Shown here one piece after another: positions 25,148 through 34,070 of a DNA stretch of 52,687 nucleotides. The position numbers and the translations under genes are program-made. The stretch's first letter is position 1. Each line of letters starts with the position of its first letter. The notes beneath the pieces are model-generated. The model was not told the DNA's origin. It saw nothing but the letters and a program-made list of their open reading frames with translations, and did not search any database. The DNA comes from Thermodesulfobacteriota bacterium. GTDB lineage: Bacteria; Desulfobacterota; WTBG01; CAIYCZ01; CAIRTM01. Where the stretch lies: assembly GCA_028278025.1 (NCBI GenBank), contig JANQFE010000124.1:1-52687 (forward strand). Reading direction: 5' to 3'.

Positions 25148-26801
25148 TATCTCCTTTTGATTCATCATCGTTGTTGTTAGTGTCAGGCTGTATGCTTGAA
25201 GGGTTCGTGGAAACATAAACTTTCAACCCGCGTTCCTCAAGAGCATCCTTTTCCTCTTTCAGAACATCAGCCGTTTCAATAAAATCTGCACCGGATGTCT
25301 CCGCAATGATTCCCTGCCTTGTCCTAAAATTTGCATTAATCGCTTTGATTTGTGCGTTTACTTCTTTTTCCGGATCAACCCAGGGCCATCCGCGAGGTTG
25401 CCAAACAATAACGGGGTCAAGGCTCCGCTTTGACTCAGAGATTTTAATACGCCCTGTTATGTTAAGGGTCCAATCGTACCATTCATCAAAAAGCGGTTGA
25501 TAGAAACCATCTATTTCTTCAGCTTGAACGCAACGCCATCCCTCTCTGTCCTCAAGTAACGCCTGGCGGAGACTCGAATAGTTGACCTTGGCGTAATTGT
25601 TGGATAGTGTCGGAGAACTAACGTTGAGGCCGTTTGCCATTTGCTGCATAAAAACTTGATGCCCACTTTCATAGGTGCTAGACGGGTATTGCGGGTCGAA
25701 AAGATGAAAGTCGTACCCGCTTTGCAAAACCTCGAAACTGCCGGGGGTCGCCTCAATTACGATATCGTCGTTCTCGTCTTTCTCGCCAGTATCCAACGGG
25801 TCCGGATCATCTTCCTCTTTCGGCGTAAAGAAACCCATTTTAGCAGCAGCAACGCGCCAACCAACAACAACAGCCTCATGAACACCATTAAGCATTTTGG
25901 CCTTATGCATTACTGCTGCAAAATCAGGAACACCGCGAATCTGTCCGACATATTCTTTACGAAAAATATGAATAATTTGACTAGCTGGGATACGCAACCT
26001 TTTAACAAGTTTTCTGTTTGGATGTTCCTTGTTAAAGTGGTAAGCAACGGGGCGGTCGAACTCATCAAACTCAATACCCATTTCGATACGGTTACCGTTT
26101 TTATGCTCGATGCAATAAGAGCTATCCAGCAAATCGGGATTAAGAAAGCGCACCGCGAACCGATGCCGGTTATGTGGATAACCTTTTAGCAACTGTATAA
26201 AACACTCGCCGTCAATGGCGCGGTTCCACAAACTCAACCAAGAAAGTTCCCGCATGGTGAATTGACCGCATGCGCTAGGCGATTCAAATTGCCCGCGATA
26301 ACGCCGTTTCTTACCAAACAAATTCCACTCACGTTCAATTTCAGCATTCCATTTTTTATCGAGACTCTTGTCGTTGCGGAGTTTGTTTTTCGCTTGAAAT
26401 ATTGTCCCGGCATAATCAAACACGTTTTGTTTGAGCAACGAAAGAAACCGGCGGGCTGTGTCATCATTATCAAGTTTTTCATCATTGCGGAGTCTGTTTT
26501 TCGCTTGAAGTTTTATCCCGGTGTGACCGAGTACATTTTGCTTAAGCAAAAAGAGAAAGCGGCGGGCCGCGTCATCATTGCGGGCGAGGTCGCGGGACCG
26601 GGCGCGAAGTTTACGCAAATCATTCCGCAAGATCGTTTTAATATCCAACGGAAGAAAAGCCCAATCTTGCAAATTCTCATCGTTTGCACCTTTGAAACCG
26701 GTAAGCATCGCCTTTGCCTGGCCCTTGGTCCTTCGCGCCATCCGACTCAACGGGACCGGTCGATTATGTGCATCGTAAAGAACTAGAACGTTGTTTTTCA
26801 T
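25137..26801 (-). CDS. Portal protein (lambda GpB-like) with internal duplication
   Basis: A 554-residue portal protein through which DNA is packaged. Motifs: RSRDLARNDDAARRFLFLLKQNVLGHTGI in the N-terminal part, WNLFGK, GECFIQLLKGYP, FNKEHPNRK, SQIIHIFRKEYVGQIRGVPDFA, and NVSSPTLSNNYAKVNYSSLRQ near the C-terminus, all typical of this family. Residues 75-111 and 112-148 are a tandem duplication (25 of 37 identical; DNA 26579-26469 and 26468-26358). The duplication is absent from the portals I know. Its start overlaps the upstream gene by one base. The overlap with the protease gene ensures coupled translation. Confidence 0.88.
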   Translation of the reverse strand: MKNNVLVLYDAHNRPVPLSRMARRTKGQAKAMLTGFKGANDENLQDWAFLPLDIKTILRNDLRKLRARSRDLARNDDAARRFLFLLKQNVLGHTGIKLQAKNRLRNDEKLDNDDTARRFLSLLKQNVFDYAGTIFQAKNKLRNDKSLDKKWNAEIEREWNLFGKKRRYRGQFESPSACGQFTMRELSWLSLWNRAIDGECFIQLLKGYPHNRHRFAVRFLNPDLLDSSYCIEHKNGNRIEMGIEFDEFDRPVAYHFNKEHPNRKLVKRLRIPASQIIHIFRKEYVGQIRGVPDFAAVMHKAKMLNGVHEAVVVGWRVAAAKMGFFTPKEEDDPDPLDTGEKDENDDIVIEATPGSFEVLQSGYDFHLFDPQYPSSTYESGHQVFMQQMANGLNVSSPTLSNNYAKVNYSSLRQALLEDREGWRCVQAEEIDGFYQPLFDEWYDWTLNITGRIKISESKRSLDPVIVWQPRGWPWVDPEKEVNAQIKAINANFRTRQGIIAETSGADFIETADVLKEEKDALEERGLKVYVSTNPSSIQPDTNNNDDESKGDNDE

Positions 26802-27358
26802 TAATTGCTAAACCTCGATTTTACAATTCGCCGTGACTTTATATTGCCCGCCGCAATCTGTTCTTGGCGATACTTTGCCGCATACTTGTTACGAAGTCTT
26901 ATCTGGTCACTCAAAGGCATGTGCTGAATTTGAACCCCTCCGACAGTTTGAAACATTTGCGTTTTACTTGCCCGGCCCTCTATTGCAGCCTCCAAAGCAT
27001 CCAATACTTTCTTGACATGGCTGCGCGGATCGTGGCCGTCCTTTTGCGTTGCAAAATCCGCAACGATCTTGATCATTCCAGAGTCAACTTGATAACGTTC
27101 CATCCCGTTGGTAATATGAGCTTGATAACTGTAATCCCCTGCAGGATACTTGGCGGACGTTGCCATATCAATCTCAACCAAATGATCGTCACCATCCGCA
27201 CTTGCTGCAATTGAAATTAAATCATCCGATTTAACCAGAATGTAAATAAGACCCCAGCCTGCAGAGGCCGGAAAATCAGAAAGCGAGACTTTCCAAGATA
27301 CGGATTCGCCCGCCATTATTTTTTCAGGGATGTTGGTTAAAACGGTTACAAAGGCCAT
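26801..27358 (-). CDS. Head-tail joining protein, gpW-like with N-terminal Ig domain
   Basis: A 185-residue protein. Residues 1-100 are a beta-sandwich (NIPEKIMAGESVSWKVSLSDFP, WGLIYILVKSDDLISI, DYSYQAHITNGMERY). The C-terminal 65 residues are helical and resemble gpW-type joining proteins (HVKKVLDALEAAIEGRA, then LSDQIRLRNKYAAKYRQEQ). It is directly upstream of the portal gene, the expected place for a joiner or a small head protein. The assignment is by pattern and position. Confidence 0.65.
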   Translation of the reverse strand: MAFVTVLTNIPEKIMAGESVSWKVSLSDFPASAGWGLIYILVKSDDLISIAASADGDDHLVEIDMATSAKYPAGDYSYQAHITNGMERYQVDSGMIKIVADFATQKDGHDPRSHVKKVLDALEAAIEGRASKTQMFQTVGGVQIQHMPLSDQIRLRNKYAAKYRQEQIAAGNIKSRRIVKSRFSN

Positions 27359-27496
27359 GCAGAAACCCTTTTATTTTTTAGGTTCAGCATAACACGGGAT
27401 TTTAGGAAAAAACGGCTACGGGCAAAAAGGGAGCCCATACGGGCAAAAAAGGACAAAAAAAGATGTTGACAGGGGTTTAAAAAAGGCAGGTTTTTG
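27359..27496 (-). other. Gap with a weak hairpin-T terminator
   Basis: On the minus strand a GCCCGTATGGGC hairpin is followed by TCCCTTTTT. This could attenuate transcription between the terminase genes and the head genes. Duplicated ACGGGCAAAAA(G) blocks surround it. No gene is seen. Confidence 0.35.
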
Positions 27497-27694
27497 CTAT
27501 AAATTCTCGTCCCGTTGCTGCTCAATCCAACGCATAAGATCATCATGCAAAGCAATCCATATTCCGCGACCATCGATTTTAAAAGCGGGCAATTTTTTTT
27601 CTTTGACAAAATAATGCATCTCTTTCCAGGGGAGACCAACCGCTCCGCAAATTTCTTTCGCGCCTCGATACACAAGAGCTTTCTTTATTTCCAT
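27497..27694 (-). CDS. Small HTH-like DNA-binding protein
   Basis: A 65-residue protein (AKEICGAVGLPWKEMHYFVKEKKLPAFKIDGRGIWIAL) with an AlpA/excisionase-like winged-helix signature: a helix pair and a KIDGRGIWIA wing. It overlaps the terminase stop by ten bases. In this location, between terminase and joiner, it may control packaging or late genes. The exact role is unknown. Confidence 0.65.
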   Translation of the reverse strand: MEIKKALVYRGAKEICGAVGLPWKEMHYFVKEKKLPAFKIDGRGIWIALHDDLMRWIEQQRDENL

Positions 27695-29643
27695 GAGTTA
27701 ATGAACCCTCTCTTTCTCCTTTGGTTTTTAATTTCCTTTTTACGTTTCTCGATCAGTTGTTGCGCTTGTTGTTCCGGTGTAGTCGGCTCCGGGTTTTCCT
27801 GCAACTCGGCCAACACCTGCGCCTGTTTTTCAAGTCGCAATTTCATTCTCGGCAGATTTGGATTTAAATACTCAAACGCACCCAAAGCATACGCGCGACA
27901 ATCGAGCGGTTCATTCGCTCCGATCTTTATCCATTCATAGCCGACTAAAATTCCTTTTCTTCTTTTCTCGCGCTTTTCCTCATTGGTCAGCATTTTATAA
28001 TGGCGTTCAGTATAATGGCTCGGAAAGTGGCAAAACCCTGCGCCGTGTTTTTCGATCCGCAGCCGATTAAAAATAATTGTCTTTGCATCATCAACGTTGA
28101 CGGTTCGCAGGATCGCGCGGGATTTATTTCTTTTGTCACCTTGCCAGGTTCCAGGATTGCAAAGAGTTCCGGTAGTAACACCTTTGGTTGCAAAGATGTT
28201 TCTTTTGCGGCGCGGGCCGGTATAACGATAAACCTCATTAGCCAAATAACCAGAGTCAATGAACGCACAAGAAATGCCAAGCTCAACACCATCCTCACGG
28301 ATAAATTTTCGTTTCAACTGTTCATCAAGGTCATCCCATACCTGTTGATATTCAATATCTCCGGGCAAAACTTTATAATCCAAGCTCCACGATTCAGACT
28401 CTAATCCATATCCGACAATTTCAAACTCTATTCTGGGAATCGTGCCGCCTTGAACATCCGCGCCAACCGTGATCACTAAAACATCATTCGGAATCGTACC
28501 ATCAAGTAAATAATCCTCACCGCGATTTTCTAAAGTGGAAGCCTCAACGCTTTCACCTTTTTCTTCATACGTTTCACCCAGCAAAGTATTAATGACCGTT
28601 TTCAATGTTGTGGTATTTCCGGTTTTTGCTTCCTTGTTCGCGGCAAGCCAACGATCAATGATATATGACCACGGCCTAAGATAACTATAAGCCGCCCAAA
28701 TACGAGCACCGATCCGGCGCGGCTTTGGTATCGGTTTATTATCCGGATCATAGAATTGATCTTTTTTATCGATGTAATAATAGCCATCGATTGTTTGCCA
28801 TCGACCATCTGCATCCATTTTCGGATATTGGCGATAATACAGGATACAACCGCTCAAGCATTTATAGTAAACAGTTTCCGGTTTTCCTTTCTCCCACTTC
28901 ATATTTTTAAATTCTAGTCGCTGCAAGGTTCCGCACTTCGGACACTTCACAAACCGATAAAATATTTTCTCTGAACTCTCAACAGCCCTTTCAATCTGGC
29001 AAACACCTTTTGTTTTTGGTGTGCTGCCTCTGATCGATTTTGGAAACGGAGCCTGATCAAGCCGGCCATCACCAATTTCTGTTGATGATCCTTCACCATC
29101 AATATCCAGATCAAAAGCAGAAAGCTCATCATAAATCGCGACATCTTTTGTCATGCGCCGGAAGTTCCGCGCGCTCTTGCCGCCTTTTATATCCAGCGTT
29201 GCGCCGTGAAAAACTTTTTTTTCAATCGTATTGTATTTTGATTTCGCGCCGACTTCACATTTTAATTTGTTTCCCAGAGCCGGGACATCGCGCAGGATCG
29301 GCTCGACCTCATCGGTTGTAAAGTCTTTTGCATCGCCGTCCGTTGGTTGCCAAATTGCAATGTTTCGGTTTTTTTGCTCGATCAAATACGCGGTTGCAGC
29401 CAATAAGCATTTTGTATACCCGACCCGCCGGGATTTTTGCCAATTAAATTCCTCGATATCGTCCGATGTCATCCAATTTAAAAGTGCGACCTGGTACGGA
29501 TAGGACCGCCAACGCCCTTCGGTTCCGCTTGACTCCGGCGACAGGTAAAAATTCTTATTCGCCCAGATCGAGCCAAGCATGGGAACTTGTGTACGATACT
29601 GCTGGACGGCGGTTTGATGTGCGAGTTGTAGGTTTTTAGTCAT
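27685..29643 (-). CDS. Terminase large subunit (GpA family)
   Basis: A 652-residue packaging motor and nuclease. The Walker A variant is WQKSRRVGYTK (about residues 68-78), Walker B is DVAIYDE (168-173), and a zinc-ribbon-like CPKC...CLSGC lies at about 236-262. The C-terminal nuclease has VGADVQGG and CAFIDSGY acidic motifs. Length and motif order match lambda GpA-type terminases. It cuts concatemers and drives DNA into the prohead. The small subunit gene lies upstream but is separated from it by the hicAB pair. Confidence 0.93.
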   Translation of the reverse strand: MTKNLQLAHQTAVQQYRTQVPMLGSIWANKNFYLSPESSGTEGRWRSYPYQVALLNWMTSDDIEEFNWQKSRRVGYTKCLLAATAYLIEQKNRNIAIWQPTDGDAKDFTTDEVEPILRDVPALGNKLKCEVGAKSKYNTIEKKVFHGATLDIKGGKSARNFRRMTKDVAIYDELSAFDLDIDGEGSSTEIGDGRLDQAPFPKSIRGSTPKTKGVCQIERAVESSEKIFYRFVKCPKCGTLQRLEFKNMKWEKGKPETVYYKCLSGCILYYRQYPKMDADGRWQTIDGYYYIDKKDQFYDPDNKPIPKPRRIGARIWAAYSYLRPWSYIIDRWLAANKEAKTGNTTTLKTVINTLLGETYEEKGESVEASTLENRGEDYLLDGTIPNDVLVITVGADVQGGTIPRIEFEIVGYGLESESWSLDYKVLPGDIEYQQVWDDLDEQLKRKFIREDGVELGISCAFIDSGYLANEVYRYTGPRRKRNIFATKGVTTGTLCNPGTWQGDKRNKSRAILRTVNVDDAKTIIFNRLRIEKHGAGFCHFPSHYTERHYKMLTNEEKREKRRKGILVGYEWIKIGANEPLDCRAYALGAFEYLNPNLPRMKLRLEKQAQVLAELQENPEPTTPEQQAQQLIEKRKKEIKNQRRKRGFINSWK

Positions 29644-29670
29644 TTTTTTGTACCTCTGTTATTTTTCCTC

Positions 29671-29699
29671 TTGACATTAGGACATTTTTGTCCTAATAT
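29671..29699 (+). promoter_or_regulatory. hicAB promoter with palindromic operator
   Basis: A perfect -35 TTGACA (29671-29676) and -10 TAATAT (29694-29699) are separated by 17 bp. The spacer contains the perfect palindrome TTAGGACA-TTTT-TGTCCTAA (29677-29696), which also covers the start of the -10. HicB, with its DNA-binding domain, probably binds there and represses. The expected transcription start is at or within one base of the hicA ATG, so the mRNA would be leaderless or nearly so. Confidence 0.8.
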
Positions 29700-29706
29700 A
29701 ATAATC

Positions 29707-29910
29707 ATGAACGGCAACGAACTCATAAAAAAACTTAAAAAGCTTGGATACGAAGTAAGGTTTGAAACAAAGAGAGGCAAGGGCAGCCACGGCACACTTT
29801 ATGTCGGCAACAAAAAAACCATACTGAAAGATCGAAAAAAAGAGATTGGAGCCGGTCTGCTTAACCAAATGCTCACAACGTTGGGCATTGATAAAGATAA
29901 ATTCAAATAA
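29707..29910 (+). CDS. hicA: HicA-family mRNA interferase toxin
   Basis: A 67-residue protein starting MNGNELIKKLKKLGYEV, with the catalytic His in KGSHGTLYV and a C-terminal GLLNQMLTTLGI, characteristic of HicA. It would cleave mRNA when free of its antitoxin. I chose the ATG at 29707 since an upstream ATG lies within the promoter. No Shine-Dalgarno stands before it. It lies between terminase genes on the opposite strand and is followed 12 bp later by hicB. As a prophage toxin-antitoxin pair it may stabilise the prophage or give exclusion. Confidence 0.88.
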   Translation: MNGNELIKKLKKLGYEVRFETKRGKGSHGTLYVGNKKTILKDRKKEIGAGLLNQMLTTLGIDKDKFK

Positions 29911-29922
29911 AGGCTGAATGTT

Positions 29923-30357
29923 ATGGAATTTATTTATCCTGCAAAAATCCAGAAAGACGCCCTCGGGAAATTTCTCGTTACCTTTCGAGATATCCCGTTT
30001 GCGGCTACGGAAGGTGAAACCGCTGAAGATGCCGTGACCCAGGCTGCGGACTGCCTGGAAGAAGCTATAGCGTCTTGCATTGACGATAGCGAACCCATCC
30101 CGCAACCATCTAAACCAAAAAGAGGTGAAGATCAAATCATACTGCATGCTCAAACTGCTGCCAAAGCTGCCCTGTATATTGCCGTTAAAAAATCGGGAAT
30201 CAGCAATTCCGAATTGGCAAGGCGGATCAATGTAGATAAAAGGGAGGTTAGAAGGATGTTGGACCCCCGCCATCCTACAAAGTTGCCCAGAATCGAAACG
30301 GCGCTTGCAGTTTTGGGCCACCATCTGCGCGTAATAATGCAAGAAACAGCTGCATAA
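29923..30357 (+). CDS. hicB: HicB-family antitoxin with HTH domain
   Basis: A 144-residue protein. Residues 1-65 form the HicB fold (YPAKIQKDALGKFLVTFRDIP, then TEGETAEDAVTQAADCLEEAI), which binds HicA. Residues 80-140 form an XRE-type HTH (AKAALYIAVKKSGISNSELARRIN, then VDKREVRRMLDP). The HTH probably binds the palindrome at 29677-29696 for autoregulation. It ends 12 bp before the converging terminase small-subunit gene. Confidence 0.88.
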   Translation: MEFIYPAKIQKDALGKFLVTFRDIPFAATEGETAEDAVTQAADCLEEAIASCIDDSEPIPQPSKPKRGEDQIILHAQTAAKAALYIAVKKSGISNSELARRINVDKREVRRMLDPRHPTKLPRIETALAVLGHHLRVIMQETAA

Positions 30358-30368
30358 CTCTATAACCA

Positions 30369-30821
30369 TCATATCTCCAACTTTGAATCTGCGATTGCAT
30401 TTCGACATTCAGCAATCGTTTTTTTAACCAGCTGAATCTGATCGCCGGTAATTTCCGGCCAGGCGCGTTTTAACATTAACGGCAGACTTTCCAATTCAGC
30501 AATTATGATATTTCCAGATTTTTCTAAGGCTTCAATCATAAGGCCAACCGGAGCAATAAGTTTTTCCTCCAAGTCGTTTTGTCGTTTCTTTTCCCGGTGT
30601 TTTTCCTTTTCCAACAAAATGGTGTAATCCGTGATGTCCTCTTCGTTTTCATCAGGAACCTGCTGCACAAACAAAACTTGCAACGCATCAACCGAATTGA
30701 ACAAATGTGCATTCCCATCCTTGCGAACAGGTTTGATCCCTGCATTTTCAAGCCGCTTTTTGACAGTTCGATATGTGAAACCTGTCAAATCCGATAGCTG
30801 ATTGTATGATAATTCTTTCAT
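30369..30821 (-). CDS. Terminase small subunit, Nu1-like
   Basis: A 150-residue protein with an N-terminal winged HTH (LSYNQLSDLTGFTYRTVKKRLENAGIKP, then GNAHLFNSVDALQVLF). Residues 75-150 are helical and charged. This is the lambda Nu1 pattern: it recognises the cos site and recruits the large subunit. The start is four bases downstream of the small gene at 30826. The cos site would be expected near here but I could not identify it. Confidence 0.75.
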   Translation of the reverse strand: MKELSYNQLSDLTGFTYRTVKKRLENAGIKPVRKDGNAHLFNSVDALQVLFVQQVPDENEEDITDYTILLEKEKHREKKRQNDLEEKLIAPVGLMIEALEKSGNIIIAELESLPLMLKRAWPEITGDQIQLVKKTIAECRNAIADSKLEI

Positions 30822-30825
30822 AACT

Positions 30826-30981
30826 CTATCGTGTTGATGTTGCTTTAGTTTTCAAAGTCATAATTAGAAAAAGCTCGAAATCGACCGTGCGGGCTTTGCC
30901 CCCCCTCGGGAAAGGACCCGCGTTTTTCATCTTTTTTTTTAATATTTGCAAAGCTGTTTCAATTGTTTTTGAGCAAATCAT
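30826..30981 (-). CDS. Possible small phage protein (51 residues)
   Basis: A short frame from ATG 30981 to TAG 30826, preceded by GGGGG seven bases upstream and ending four bases before the terminase small-subunit start. The product is basic (TIETALQILKKKMKNAG, then RGGKARTVDFELFL). No family is recognised. Support rests on the ribosome site and tight spacing; a G7 run within it makes the frame sensitive to sequence error. Confidence 0.4.
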   Translation of the reverse strand: MICSKTIETALQILKKKMKNAGPFPRGGKARTVDFELFLIMTLKTKATSTR

Positions 30982-31058
30982 GGCAATACCCCCACATTAA
31001 AAGAGAATCCGTTAGAGCCAACCACAGCGGTCCATATGCATTTTTTTTTAGCTAACCG

Positions 31059-31664
31059 CTACCATCCCTGTTTTTGTTGATACCCCCTGGGTCTTTTTTT
31101 ACCGCCATCAATTTTCAGATACCAACAAATCAAATCAATTGCCGCCTTATGCCCCCTGCATATTTCAACAAAATATCCCTCGGCTTTCAGCTGCGCCATC
31201 ACTCGCTTTTGATCAACTCCAATCGTACCACCCTGCAATCGTTTCAGTTCGATCCGTAGGCCATGATAGCCACGCCTTGCGACATCCAGCATCAAATCAG
31301 GGAATCCAGGTTCAAGCCCCTGTTTTTTCATTTTTGTCCTGAGTCCTGTTGATACCCGAATACCATTCATGCTCGCATGTAAAAGTTGCAGTTCAGGAAA
31401 TCGTATCTGATTCGCACGTTTCCATCTGATCACTTGCGATTGTTCCCATTCTTCTAGTGGACATCTATTTTTCATTTCTAATGCTTCGTTTGGCTTTCCA
31501 ACCCGTATTTCTGGATTGCAATTACATGGACCAATGCCTTTCAATAAATGGCAATAATCATCATGCAAGACTGTTATGTGCCCGACCTCCCCCGGTTTAA
31601 ATTTACCTTGCTTTTCTAATTCAACCATTTTTTTAAATATTCTATCCTTCCGCTTGTCAATCAT
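31059..31664 (-). CDS. VRR-NUC-type nuclease
   Basis: About 201 residues from the ATG at 31664 (upstream GAGGGCGAG); an ATG at 31697 would add 11. The C-terminal half has the VRR-NUC signature: LLHASMNGIR, then GLEPGFPDLMLDVARRGYHGLRIELKR, then QKRVMAQLKAEGYFVEICRG, with catalytic Asp and Glu-Leu-Lys. The N-terminal region has a CNCNPEIRVGKPNEA stretch with clustered Cys. Such phage enzymes are structure-specific nucleases acting on replication or recombination forks, a Holliday-junction-resolvase-like role. Confidence 0.82.
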   Translation of the reverse strand: MIDKRKDRIFKKMVELEKQGKFKPGEVGHITVLHDDYCHLLKGIGPCNCNPEIRVGKPNEALEMKNRCPLEEWEQSQVIRWKRANQIRFPELQLLHASMNGIRVSTGLRTKMKKQGLEPGFPDLMLDVARRGYHGLRIELKRLQGGTIGVDQKRVMAQLKAEGYFVEICRGHKAAIDLICWYLKIDGGKKRPRGYQQKQGW

Positions 31665-31779
31665 GTCTCGCCCTCTCGCTATTATTTTCCCAAACACCCG
31701 GCCCCTCTTTTTTTATAATTTCAAACCCTTCAATTTTCATATTTTAAAGTCCTTTCATCTTTGCGTCTAAAATCACCTG

Positions 31780-31817
31780 AGAGAGAAAAAAGTTTTTCGG
31801 GAACTTTTTTTCTCTCT
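31780..31817. terminator. Strong bidirectional stem-loop terminator
   Basis: A 15-bp stem pairs AGAGAGAAAAAAGTT (31780-31794) with AACTTTTTTTCTCTCT (31802-31817) around a TTTCGGG loop, with one bulged T. T/A runs on both sides make it a plausible terminator in both directions, or a replication-fork structure. Confidence 0.55.
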
Positions 31818-31827
31818 CTTTAAGAGA

Positions 31828-31983
31828 TAGAAAAATTCCCGAATTAATTGTGAAGCAATTTCAATAAGTTGGAATTACGGGAACTCACCTTTTTCAAAAC
31901 CCAAATTCCCCGAAATAATTCGTAAGTAATTACAACAACTTAAATTACGGAATACCCAAAATTCCCCAAATTCCCCGAAATAA
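31828..31983. repeat. AT-rich imperfect direct repeats
   Basis: Two copies of about 48 bp (about 31830-31878 and 31912-31960) share AATTCCC(C)GAA-TAATT-GTAA-CAATT-CAA-AACTT-AATTACGG. A third partial copy, AATTCCCCGAAATAAT, starts about 31968. They lie between the VRR-NUC gene and the primase-helicase 3' end, with the stem-loop at 31780. Direct AT-rich repeats beside a replication gene resemble iterons of a phage origin; this is inference. Confidence 0.5.
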
Positions 31984-34035
31984 TCACTCATTGATATAAA
32001 TCACCTTTCTGTCCCTGCCGCGCCCCTCTTTTTCGTCAAATGATTCATATATTTTCTGTTCATTAATCAGGTATTTTATGGTTGATTTCATGTCCTGATT
32101 ACGCTTAAAATTAGGAAACGCTTCTTTCATTTCGTGGAAAATATCTTTACCCTTTTCCTCTTTTATCAAGTCTTTTTTAGTGTACTTCACGGTGTCAGCC
32201 TTCAGCAATTCAATCAGTGCCTCCCCCAGATTTTTCAACCTATCTTGGTATGGATTGCAGAACTCAAGCACCCCGGTATTGGTCCGCTTAAAATAAATTT
32301 TGCCCGGCAAATGCGGCGAGTAATTGGATTTTGGCATATCGAAAATAATATGATTGCGCTCGTCCTCGATGCCGAAGTTATCTGCTGTTTTTTGATCCAT
32401 CCTGATCAACCCGGCTTGCCACCGGCAACCGTCCACTATGGCGGACCCGCCGCGCCCCATGGTTTGACTGATTTTGCCCGATTCATCTTTGCTGGTATGG
32501 TGACTGAAAAGGATGGTCAGATTGTACTTTTTAGCCAGGTATTCAAGGCTTTGAATCCATTGCGTTGAATGGTCATTATCGTTTTCATTCAGGCCATACA
32601 GCCGAGACTTAGGGTCAATTATTAAAAGCTCAAGGCCATGATGATTCTGAATTGTCCGCTCAAGCCAATAGAAACCATCGGCCCTAACCGGCACATTGCC
32701 GTCAATCCGCATTAACGGGCCTACCTCACCATAAATTGAAGCGGCATGCAGATTGTCTGGAAAATTTCCTTTGCCAATATTCCATAACCGCCGATCAAGC
32801 TCATCTTGCGGGTCCTCGGCAACTAAGATCAAAGTATTCAAAGGACGGCGGCTGTTGATCGGTCCGAAATTTCCGCCGGATGCTGCCGCCATTGCCAGAG
32901 ACAAAAGCCAGAAAGTTTTCCCGACTCCGCCCGCTGCGCAAATAACGCCGACAACGCCCTTTGGTATCAAACCTTGATCGTTGAAATAATAAATATACTC
33001 AATCGGCTCCGGCTGGGAAATAAGTCGGCCTTTTACCCTGGACAGGTCCGCTGTCAAGGGCGGAAACGGGGCTTTTTCCCCCGGCACCTGAATTTGGGCT
33101 TTGACGGCCTCCGGTCCCTCGCATCTCGCTAAGTCGTTAAAATCGGAGGTATCCTTGCCCTCGTACTTTTGAAATACTGGATAACGAAATTCCGCGTTTG
33201 CCGCCCGCGCTGCCTCTTTTGCATCGTTAAAACCTGGATTGCCCGGATTATGTAAATCGTTATCGCCGCAAATAATAAGGTGCGCCCCTGGGTATTTTTT
33301 GCGGACCCTTAATGCAACCCGTTTCATATTGCCCCGGTCAAACGCAATTATAACAGTCGCGTCCGTAGCTTCGTGTATGCTGGCTCCGGTTGCATACCCT
33401 TCACAGATCATCAGCGTATCGCTGCCGGCAATCGTGAATGAATTTCCCTTTTTCTTTGTTCCGAATGGAAATTTCTTTTTTCCATCTGGATAAATCTCTT
33501 GTACGCTCCAAATCTGCCCCTCAGAATCACGCAGTGGGACCAGGAGCGTGTTTTTCTCCTGATGAATGCCATCATAAGGCTTTACGTTTTTTCGTTGAAA
33601 ATAGGCGTGGTCAGGGCTCGCTGGCTTGCTTTTGGAAAGCCGGTCCTGTGCGTTTTTCCTTGCGGCTTCATGATTACGGGATTCCTGTTCTTTGCGGAGC
33701 CTGGTCCCCTTTCTTATTTTTTCCTGGTACTCCGCCGCCTCTTTGTCAGTTAGGCTGCGCGTGTCTTTGCTACACCAGGTTTCTTTTAGGTCGGTCGCCC
33801 AATTACCAAACGACGCGCCGCAAATATCACCATAATGGAAAACGTACCAGCCGGACAGGTCGCGGCGATTGCCTATTCGGAAACGCTGCAAACTGCCGTC
33901 GGTAACAATAGCGCCCGGCGGCTCCAGGCCGAACTCTTGCATTTTCATCCGAAAGGCTAAAACTGGATCATCCGGCGTTTCTGGAATTTGATATTTTTCG
34001 GGCCGTTGCGGACCCGCCTGGTTGAAGTCGATCAT
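31984..34035 (-). CDS. TOPRIM primase fused to RepA-like helicase
   Basis: A 683-residue replication protein. The middle contains a TOPRIM domain (DTLMICEGYATGASIHEAT, then VIIAFDRGN, then HLIICGDND). The C-terminal half has a RecA-like AAA domain: CAAGGVGKTFWLLSLA (Walker A about residue 370), LILVAEDPQDELDRRLW, and LELLIIDPKS (Walker B). SHHTSKDESGKISQTMGRGGSA is the RepA/AAA_25 sensor region. It would prime and unwind phage DNA at the origin. Start at ATG 34035. Confidence 0.9.
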   Translation of the reverse strand: MIDFNQAGPQRPEKYQIPETPDDPVLAFRMKMQEFGLEPPGAIVTDGSLQRFRIGNRRDLSGWYVFHYGDICGASFGNWATDLKETWCSKDTRSLTDKEAAEYQEKIRKGTRLRKEQESRNHEAARKNAQDRLSKSKPASPDHAYFQRKNVKPYDGIHQEKNTLLVPLRDSEGQIWSVQEIYPDGKKKFPFGTKKKGNSFTIAGSDTLMICEGYATGASIHEATDATVIIAFDRGNMKRVALRVRKKYPGAHLIICGDNDLHNPGNPGFNDAKEAARAANAEFRYPVFQKYEGKDTSDFNDLARCEGPEAVKAQIQVPGEKAPFPPLTADLSRVKGRLISQPEPIEYIYYFNDQGLIPKGVVGVICAAGGVGKTFWLLSLAMAAASGGNFGPINSRRPLNTLILVAEDPQDELDRRLWNIGKGNFPDNLHAASIYGEVGPLMRIDGNVPVRADGFYWLERTIQNHHGLELLIIDPKSRLYGLNENDNDHSTQWIQSLEYLAKKYNLTILFSHHTSKDESGKISQTMGRGGSAIVDGCRWQAGLIRMDQKTADNFGIEDERNHIIFDMPKSNYSPHLPGKIYFKRTNTGVLEFCNPYQDRLKNLGEALIELLKADTVKYTKKDLIKEEKGKDIFHEMKEAFPNFKRNQDMKSTIKYLINEQKIYESFDEKEGRGRDRKVIYINE

Positions 34036-34070
34036 CCGTCACCATCTACATCGCATCAACGGTTTTCACT

